A stretch of DNA of 11,223 bases, taken from NCBI GenBank assembly GCA_033764095.1, contig JANRJF010000444.1, positions 1 through 11,223 on the forward strand, given 5' to 3'. This document shows, piece by piece, positions 6,393-11,223 of the stretch (position 1 is its first letter; each line of letters starts with the position of its first letter). The translations under genes were made by a program, and so were the position numbers. Under the pieces are notes generated by a model that worked only from the letters and a program-made list of their open reading frames with translations, had not been told where the DNA came from and did not search any database. The DNA comes from JBDTMT01 sp033764095 (GTDB lineage: Bacteria; Desulfobacterota; Binatia; HRBIN30; CADEER01).

Positions 6393-6845
6393 TCAGAGTT
6401 CCCAGTCCGCATCGAGCGGCAGCGCCGTGCCGGTTTCGAGCAGGCTCTTCAGGCTGGAGAGGATGGCGGGCCAGGCGGCGCGGATGAGCGGAATCACCAT
6501 GCTGTCGGCGTCGAGCTGGTCGTGCGTGAGGCTGAGTTTCACCACGCCGCCGGGGAGCGGGACGAGGTCGAAGGCGACGCGCGATGGGCGCTCGCGCAGC
6601 ACCTCGCCGCCGGGATAGGCCTGGAACGAGTACAACAGGCGGCGCGGCGGCTCGACGACCAGCAACTCGCCGGTCACGTCGAGCGTCCGGCGCTGCGCGT
6701 CGGCCCAGATCGTCACCAGCCCGCTTGGCTGCCAGTCCGATTCGATGCAACGCCCGGACCAGTAGCGCTGCGTGTCCTCCGCACTGGTGAGCGCCGTCCA
6801 CAGGCGCTCGGGCGTGGTCGCGATGTAGGTGACATAGGTGAACAT
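6393..6845 (-). CDS. SRPBCC/AHSA1-family protein
   Basis: A 150-residue helix-grip protein of the START/SRPBCC superfamily, AHSA1-like branch. Visible landmarks are the opening strand FTYVTYIATTPERLWTALT (2-20), the YWSG block (28-31), LVVEPPRRLLYSFQ (61-74), a VKLSLTHDQL strand (101-110) and the long C-terminal helix with WPAILSSLKSLLETG (124-138). Such proteins have a hydrophobic cavity for a small ligand and often sit beside ArsR-type regulators, but no regulator is present here. The ATG at 6845 has GGAGCGG just upstream. It is read divergently from the methyltransferase and ends in a terminator, so it appears to be a single-gene unit unrelated to the sugar genes. Ligand and role are unknown. 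Confidence 0.9.
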   Translation of the reverse strand: MFTYVTYIATTPERLWTALTSAEDTQRYWSGRCIESDWQPSGLVTIWADAQRRTLDVTGELLVVEPPRRLLYSFQAYPGGEVLRERPSRVAFDLVPLPGGVVKLSLTHDQLDADSMVIPLIRAAWPAILSSLKSLLETGTALPLDADWEL

Positions 6846-6933
6846 GAGAGCCGCTCCGCCGTCGTCGCGTTGATCCGCACCGGTTGGCTTTCCACACCTA
6901 ACAACCTAACAACGTAACAACCAACAACCTCGC
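6846..6933. promoter_or_regulatory. Divergent intergenic region between SRPBCC and methyltransferase genes
   Basis: These 88 bases separate two divergent starts, so promoters for both should lie here or just inside the genes. The right third is a CCTAACAA repeat array, much richer in A than the surroundings. I see no convincing -35/-10 pair and no operator palindrome. Confidence 0.4.
6897..6930 (+). repeat. One-sided octamer array CCTAACAA
   Basis: Units CCTAACAA (6897-6904), CCTAACAA (6905-6912), CGTAACAA (6913-6920) and a 7-base CCAACAA (6921-6927) run directly up to three bases before the methyltransferase ATG. The array has only one G on this strand and no complementary arm in the window, so it should stay unstructured in RNA. 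It fills the place where a ribosome binding site would be, and no Shine-Dalgarno sequence is seen. Confidence 0.8.
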
Positions 6934-7656
6934 ATGGCCGACAGCGACTCCAGCGCCGAACGCGCCCGCCTCGATGCCATCGCGGCGGTGAACGCGTACT
7001 CGTCGGGGGTCAATGCGGTCTCGATGCGCTATTCGGTGGAGGTCTTCCGCCGCCACTGGCGGCAGACGCGCTGCCTGGAGCTGGGACCGGCGGAGGGCGT
7101 GGTGAGTGCGCTGCTGGCCGAGCATTTCACCGACCTGACCCTGGTCGACGGCGCCGAGCGCTTCTGCACCGAGCTGCGCGCCCGCCTGCCGCAGGCGACG
7201 GTGATCTGCGCCGCTTTCGAGGAGCTCGAGCCGACGCAGCCGTTCGACACCATCGTCCTCGGCCACGTGCTGGAGCACGTCGACGATCCGGTCGGCGTGC
7301 TGCGCCGCGTGCGCGGCTGGCTGGCGCCGCAGGGGGTGGTCTGCGCCGCGGTGCCGAACGCGATGAGCCTGCACCGGCAGGCGGCGGTCCTGATGGGGCT
7401 GCTGCCCGACGAGCACGCGCTGAACGACGCCGACCGCCGCCACGGCCACCGTCGCGTCTACGACTGGGCCGGCTTCCGCGCCGACGTCGTCGCCGCCGGG
7501 CTGACCATCCACGCCAGCGGCGGCTACTGGCTCAAGCCGCTTGCCAACGCGCAGATCGAGGCGACCTGGACGGCGGACATGGTCGAGGCGTTCATGCGGC
7601 TGGGCGAGCGCCACCCGGAGATCGCCGGCGAGATCTACGTCGTCGCCGGCGCCTGA
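6934..7656 (+). CDS. Class I SAM-dependent methyltransferase
   Basis: A 240-residue Rossmann-fold methyltransferase. SAM-binding motif I is CLELGPAEG (47-55), the acidic residue ending strand 2 is Asp72 (LTLVDGAE), motif post-II includes FDTIVLGHVLEHVDDP (104-119), and AAVPNAMSLHRQAA (138-151) follows strand 5. The C-terminal GHRRVYDWAGFRADVVAAGL (171-190) and GGYWLKPLANAQIE (196-209) are typical of methyltransferases found in surface-polysaccharide and natural-product loci, where sugars or small acyl groups are modified. The acceptor is unknown. The ATG lies directly behind an octamer array with no visible Shine-Dalgarno, so initiation may be leaderless-like or rely on an unstructured leader. 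Its stop overlaps the GNAT start by one base (TGATG), so these two are an operon. Confidence 0.92.
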   Translation: MADSDSSAERARLDAIAAVNAYSSGVNAVSMRYSVEVFRRHWRQTRCLELGPAEGVVSALLAEHFTDLTLVDGAERFCTELRARLPQATVICAAFEELEPTQPFDTIVLGHVLEHVDDPVGVLRRVRGWLAPQGVVCAAVPNAMSLHRQAAVLMGLLPDEHALNDADRRHGHRRVYDWAGFRADVVAAGLTIHASGGYWLKPLANAQIEATWTADMVEAFMRLGERHPEIAGEIYVVAGA

Positions 7657-8255
7657 TGCGGCACGACCTGCGGCGCGAAGGCCCGGCGTTTCGCCTGCGG
7701 CCGGTGACGCTCGACGACGCCGACTTCATCGTCGCGTTGCGCACCGACCCGCGCCTGGCGCAGTTCCTCAACCGCGTGTCGCCCGACGTCGCGGCGCAGC
7801 GCGACTGGTTGGCGCGCTACTTCGAGCGCCCCGACGACTACTACTTCATCGTCGAGCGACGCGCCGACGGCGGCGCCGAGGGGGCGCTCGGCATCTACGA
7901 CCTCGCCGGCGACGCCGGCGCGCGCCGCGCCGAGTGGGGGCGCTGGGTGCTGCGCCACGGTTCGCTCGCCGCGCCGGAGAGCGCCTGGCTGATGTACCAG
8001 CTCGGCTTCGAGGCGCTCGGGCTCGACCTGCTCTATTGCCGCACCCTCGCCGCCAATCAGCGCGTCGTGTCGTTCCACGCCGCCTGCGGCCTCACCACCC
8101 ACGCCACCCTGCCCGGCTTCGCCACCATCGACGGCGTCGCCCACGACGTCGTCGAGCAGCACATGACACGCCCCGGCTGGGCGGTGCACGGCGAGCCGCT
8201 GTTGCGGCACGCCGAGCGAGCCGCGCGCATCGTCGAGCGAAGTGCGAAGCGATGA
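7656..8255 (+). CDS. GNAT-family N-acyltransferase
   Basis: A 199-residue GNAT-fold protein of the RimJ/RimL-like (Acetyltransf_3) type. FRLRPVTLDDADFIVALR (12-29) is the usual first strand and helix, YYFIVER (62-68) and GALGIYDL (76-83) are core strands, and CRTLAANQRVVSFHAACGL (128-146) is the C-terminal acyl-CoA region with the conserved Asn134 and the helix before the last strands. EWGRWVLR (93-100) resembles amino-sugar acetyltransferases of the PseH type (my recollection). It is therefore a candidate for N-acylation of the amino sugar made by the DegT enzyme, using acetyl-CoA or possibly the acyl-ACP. Start is fixed by the TGATG junction with the methyltransferase. The last 15 residues are Arg/Ala/Glu-rich and come from a GCGA-rich stretch. 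It converges with the GT39-like gene, with 34 bases between stops. Confidence 0.88.
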   Translation: MRHDLRREGPAFRLRPVTLDDADFIVALRTDPRLAQFLNRVSPDVAAQRDWLARYFERPDDYYFIVERRADGGAEGALGIYDLAGDAGARRAEWGRWVLRHGSLAAPESAWLMYQLGFEALGLDLLYCRTLAANQRVVSFHAACGLTTHATLPGFATIDGVAHDVVEQHMTRPGWAVHGEPLLRHAERAARIVERSAKR

Positions 8256-8274
8256 GCGATGCGCGACGAGCGCG

Positions 8275-8290
8275 AGCGGCGGCCGCCGCT
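8275..8290. terminator. Possible bidirectional terminator palindrome
   Basis: A perfect 16-base palindrome (AGCGGCGG with CCGCCGCT) lies in the 34-base gap between the convergent GNAT and GT39 genes and reaches the GT39 stop codon. A weaker 9-base inverted repeat sits just left of it (8223-8231 with 8257-8265). There is no loop or T tract, so terminator function is a guess from position. Confidence 0.3.
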
Positions 8291-10254
8291 CAGGGCTGCG
8301 TCCCCTCCATCGCCTGCTTGAGCGGCATGATCGGCGTGAAGCGCTCCCAATCGGGCACCCGCCGGCCGCTCGGTAGCAACTCGTAGAGCACGATCGAGGC
8401 CCACGGCACGCCGCCGCCGAAGCTGAGCGTGACGGTCACGTCGGTATCGGCCGGCATGGTGAACGGCAGGCGCTGCTCGAACCCTTCGCCGCGCAACAGC
8501 AGCCCGCGCGCCTCGATCTGCAGGTTGCCGCTGAACTCCATCTGCATCTTCGTCTCTGGCCCGTTCCAGTGCGCCCGCCAGACGTGCGTCGGCGTGCCGC
8601 GGCAGCGGAAGGACGAGGTCGGCATGGCGGCGCTGTAGAGGAAGGGCACCTGGGTGGCGTGGGCGCCGCCCTCGCAGCGCACCTCGTACCACCAGCCGTG
8701 CGCGCGCAGCCATTGCCAGTCGGCCGACTCCATCATGACGTAGAACGACACCTTGCCGGCCGACTTGACGCGCCCGGGGAACAGGCGCTCGTACTGCGGG
8801 CGCAGCGGCTCACCCTGCCAGGTGAACGCGTAGGTGAGGCGTTTGTTCGATTCGGGAAACCAGTTGTCGACGGTGAGGATGTCGTTCGGCTCGTTCAGCG
8901 CCGGCGGCGTGTACTCGCCGAGCTGGTGCATGACAATGCGTTGTTGCGGCTGCCAGGTCTCGGCGACCAACGCCTCGTGCAACGCCGTCCGGTCGCCGTC
9001 GAACGTGTAGGCCGACTCGGGCGGCCAGAACGCCGGCGAGAAGTAGAGGGCGACGCTCCACACCGCCGCCGCGAGCAGTACGCCAGCGGCGAGCGCGCCG
9101 CGCAGCCAGCGCCAGGGCGCCAGGTTCACCGCGCAGGCGGCAGCCAGGGCGACGAAGACGTAGGCCATCATGATGCGGTGCGTGCTGATGCCGAACATGC
9201 TGCTGACGGCCCCGGGCAGGATGCCGCCGACGAAGCCGCCAACCAGGAACAGGCAACGCCGCAGGCCGGTCAGCGCGCCGAGCCCGGCAAGCGCCAGGAC
9301 GAACACCGGATGCATCGCCGCCGAGCGCACGGTGAAGATGCTGTCCTGGCCGACCGGCCAGACGAAGGTCCACAGCGCGTACTGCAGGCGGGTCCGCAAC
9401 ACGCCGATCGGATCCTGCTGGGCGCCCTCGTGCATGCCCATGGTGCTGAACCCGACCATCGCGTACGGCGGGTTGGTCGAGAGGTGCGGCAGCCAGAGGA
9501 TGAAGCCGACCAGCGGCACGCTCAGACACCACCAGCGGCGCCGGCCGGTGGCGAGCAGCGCCGCCAGCAGCGGCATGCCGACCATGGCGCGGCCGGCGTA
9601 GTAGTCCCACAACAGCATCGCCAGGGCGAAGCCGGCGAGCAGCGCCTCGCGCCAGCCGGCATCGACCGGCGCCACCGCGACGCCGGGCGGCGCGGTGCGG
9701 CGCGCGATCCACTCCGGCCAGATCAGACGTGCGAGCGCCGCCAGCAGCAGGAGCTGATGGAAGAACAGCTCGCCGCCGAGGCTGATGCGCCCGAAGAAGA
9801 GCGCCCACGGCAGCACCGCCACCAGGCCGGCGGCGAGCAGCCCGCCGGCGACGCGCACGCCCATGGCGCGCGCCACGGCGAACGCGGCTGGCGTGGAGAG
9901 AACGCTGAGCGCCGTCGAGTAGCCGCGCATCGCCCAGCGGTTCGGACCGCTGAGCTCGGCCACCGGCACGGCGAACAGGACGCTGAGCAGGAAGGGCGGC
10001 CCGTTGCACGACTCGCCGAGGTACGTGCCGCGCTCGACCGCCAGCATCGAGCAGTTGAGGTTCTTCGGCTCGTCCTCGTTGAGGCCGGTGGGATAACTCT
10101 GCGTCAGGACCAGGCGCAGGGCGAGCGACAGGCCGCACAAGGCGACCAGGGCGGTGTAGGTCGCCGGCCGCTCGCCGCGCAGCAACCACCAGAGCGCGAG
10201 GGCGTAGACCGCGACGATCGCCACCGCGACACCCCAGAGCACCGCCTGAACCAT
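8290..10254 (-). CDS. GT39/ArnT-like integral membrane glycosyltransferase with C-terminal extracytoplasmic domain
   Basis: A 654-residue polytopic membrane protein of the GT-C type, expected to transfer a sugar from a polyprenyl-phosphate donor on the periplasmic side. The first membrane segment is at 5-25; GLNEDEPKN (57-65) in the first large loop holds the acidic pair used by this class; GRISLGGE (155-162) and DYYAGRAM (217-224) are further family-like blocks. About ten hydrophobic segments extend to residue 405. From about 412 to the end is a soluble domain; residues 547-645 look like a degenerate PA14 fold (RAHWNG, LPFTMPADTDVTVTLSF, YELLPSGRRVP), which may bind a glycan. That sub-domain call is tentative. 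No Shine-Dalgarno sequence is visible before the ATG at 10254. Together with the GT2 gene it forms the donor-maker/transferase pair seen in ArnC/ArnT-type systems. The acceptor is unknown. Confidence 0.9.
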   Translation of the reverse strand: MVQAVLWGVAVAIVAVYALALWWLLRGERPATYTALVALCGLSLALRLVLTQSYPTGLNEDEPKNLNCSMLAVERGTYLGESCNGPPFLLSVLFAVPVAELSGPNRWAMRGYSTALSVLSTPAAFAVARAMGVRVAGGLLAAGLVAVLPWALFFGRISLGGELFFHQLLLLAALARLIWPEWIARRTAPPGVAVAPVDAGWREALLAGFALAMLLWDYYAGRAMVGMPLLAALLATGRRRWWCLSVPLVGFILWLPHLSTNPPYAMVGFSTMGMHEGAQQDPIGVLRTRLQYALWTFVWPVGQDSIFTVRSAAMHPVFVLALAGLGALTGLRRCLFLVGGFVGGILPGAVSSMFGISTHRIMMAYVFVALAAACAVNLAPWRWLRGALAAGVLLAAAVWSVALYFSPAFWPPESAYTFDGDRTALHEALVAETWQPQQRIVMHQLGEYTPPALNEPNDILTVDNWFPESNKRLTYAFTWQGEPLRPQYERLFPGRVKSAGKVSFYVMMESADWQWLRAHGWWYEVRCEGGAHATQVPFLYSAAMPTSSFRCRGTPTHVWRAHWNGPETKMQMEFSGNLQIEARGLLLRGEGFEQRLPFTMPADTDVTVTLSFGGGVPWASIVLYELLPSGRRVPDWERFTPIMPLKQAMEGTQP

Positions 10255-10326
10255 GGCGGGCGCATGTCGCAGAGGGCGGCAGGCCGGTCAAGGCGCCGCG
10301 CGGAAACGCGTCACCGGTGACTTGGC

Positions 10327-10348
10327 CTTCCCCCGCGGTGCGGGGAAG
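10327..10348 (-). terminator. Possible hairpin terminator after the LamG-like gene
   Basis: In the 109-base gap between the LamG-like and GT39 genes, CTTCCCCCGC (10327-10336) can pair with GCGGGGAAG (10340-10348) around a GGT loop, with one bulged base. It begins 15 bases after the LamG-like stop on the minus strand. There is no T tract, so termination is uncertain; it could also be an intercistronic hairpin. Nothing else is recognisable in this gap. Confidence 0.4.
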
Positions 10349-10363
10349 ATCAGGCTCGGGGTC

Positions 10364-11223
10364 CTACTGCCCGATCTCGGCCTGGTCCAGACTGCGGCCG
10401 TAGATCTTGAAGTCGCTGATCGCGCCGCCGGGCCCGACGTAGGTTCCGCCGGGCCGGTTGTAGCCCAGGTAGATCGGGGCGCCGGAGGGGACCCGCAGGG
10501 TGCCCTCGTAGGTCTGCTGGCCGACCAGACGTCCATCGACGTAGAGCGACATCTGCGCGTCGCCCCAGGTCGCGGTGACGTGGTGCGGCTCGCCCGGCGC
10601 CCAGTCGTTGATCTCCAGGCCGACGTTGCGCTCGACGCCGGTGTCGTCGACCAGGATGAAGCGCAGGTTGTTGTAGTTCTTCACCAGCGAGAGCCGGTTC
10701 TCCCAGACGTTGTCACCGCTCAGCACCTGCACGAACGACTGGTTGGTGGGGTCGTTGCCGGACCAGTCGGGTGTGATCGAGAAGCCGATGCTGCCCGCCT
10801 CGCCGTTGAAGTTGCCGTCGGTCTGGAACTGCACCATCGACTCGTCGCCAAACTGCACGGTGCCGTCCTGACCGACCGTCAGCCCCTCGGCGCTCACCGG
10901 CGGAACGCCGGCCTCGGTATCGACCGCGCCGTTGAACGGCACCGACAGCAGCAGATCCGGATCGCCGCTCTGCGGCGGTTCGACCGCGACGTCGCGCTGC
11001 ACCTTCTCGCGATGCTCGCGCGCGTCGGGCAGCTCGTGGGCGCGGTCGGCGGCCGCCTTGGCGATCGGCTCGCCGGGCAGGGACATCCCGTCCGCGCCGC
11101 GCGTCCCGCTGCCATGTCCGAGCAGCCCGCCGGGGCGCGCACTGCCGCCCACCGCGCCGGCGCCGGTCGGGCCGCCGCCCGCGCCATCGCGCCGGAAGGT
11201 GGCGCCGCCGCCGAAGCCGGGGC
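10364..11223 (-). CDS. LamG/concanavalin A-like domain protein, 5' end outside window
   Basis: Partial gene; the frame stays open to the right edge, with GC-rich third positions throughout, so the true start lies beyond the window. The visible 286 residues begin with a Gly-rich low-complexity stretch (PGFGGGATFRRDG and onward), then an Ala/Glu/Arg-rich charged linker, then a LamG-like jelly-roll of about 200 residues. Landmarks of the domain are LLLSVPFNGAVDTEAG, the AGSIGFSITPDW strand, PHHVTATWGDAQMSLYVDGRLVG, and the closing SDFKIYGRSLDQAEIGQ, which match the LamG_3/ConA-like pattern (HHV..., LYVDG, YxRxL...EI). Such domains are usually secreted or cell-surface and bind carbohydrate. No signal peptide can be judged because the N-terminus is missing. 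It is read in the same direction as the GT39-like gene, but a hairpin separates the two, and a functional link is not shown. Confidence 0.85.
   Translation of the reverse strand, partial: PGFGGGATFRRDGAGGGPTGAGAVGGSARPGGLLGHGSGTRGADGMSLPGEPIAKAAADRAHELPDAREHREKVQRDVAVEPPQSGDPDLLLSVPFNGAVDTEAGVPPVSAEGLTVGQDGTVQFGDESMVQFQTDGNFNGEAGSIGFSITPDWSGNDPTNQSFVQVLSGDNVWENRLSLVKNYNNLRFILVDDTGVERNVGLEINDWAPGEPHHVTATWGDAQMSLYVDGRLVGQQTYEGTLRVPSGAPIYLGYNRPGGTYVGPGGAISDFKIYGRSLDQAEIGQ

Noticed and set aside
8569..10320. 583-codon plus-strand open frame opposite the GT39-like gene
   Set aside because: Antisense shadow; the minus-strand frame has clear membrane segments and family motifs.
10364..11152. LamG-like gene starting at the GTG at 11152 or ATG at 11086
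   Set aside because: The frame remains open and GC3-rich upstream to the edge, so it is better treated as a partial gene.

Overview
This is an accessory, surface-polysaccharide type region from a GC-rich bacterium. GC is visibly around 70% and third codon positions are almost all G or C, which explains the long antisense open frames. The gene types (acyl carrier protein, ArnC-like and ArnT-like glycosyltransferases, sugar transaminase) suggest a Gram-negative. I cannot place the phylum from this window; a proteobacterial, myxobacterial or related lineage would fit.

Layout. Positions 51-6265 hold seven minus-strand genes, read right to left: a small VOC/glyoxalase-fold protein, an FkbH-like HAD-IIIC protein, an acyl carrier protein, a small membrane protein with a bacterial PH-like domain, an NAD-dependent epimerase/dehydratase, a DegT/DnrJ/EryC1-type sugar aminotransferase, and a polyprenyl-phosphate glycosyltransferase (GT2). 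VOC-FkbH and FkbH-ACP each overlap by 14 bases, and ACP to PH is 11 bases, so these look translationally coupled. A separate minus-strand SRPBCC/AHSA1-type gene (6393-6845) is cut off from this run by a hairpin plus T-tract terminator. Two coupled plus-strand genes follow: a SAM methyltransferase (6934-7656) and a GNAT acyltransferase (7656-8255). They converge on a minus-strand GT39/ArnT-like membrane glycosyltransferase (8290-10254). A LamG-like protein is cut by the right edge (10364-11223).

Working model (inference). The epimerase and DegT enzyme make an amino sugar. FkbH loads an acyl group on the ACP, and a transferase, perhaps the GNAT, puts it on the amino group. The methyltransferase may methylate the sugar or acyl group. 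The GT2 protein transfers the sugar to a polyprenyl phosphate, and the GT39-like protein uses that lipid donor outside the membrane. The order resembles ArnA/B/C/T logic, with an ACP-based acylation arm added.

The most unusual signal is not protein-coding. Four non-coding stretches are built from 8-base units. Three are head-to-head arrays (units on both strands, forming hairpins) placed exactly at the 3' end of minus-strand genes: 1-98 (CACNACGN facing CACNAANG), 1043-1104 (CACNACGN on both strands) and 6304-6391 (ACGCNGAG on both strands). The fourth, 6897-6930, is a one-sided CCTAACAA array in front of the methyltransferase. One array is translated as the tail of the GT2 protein, one supplies its probable ribosome binding site, and one forms a terminator.
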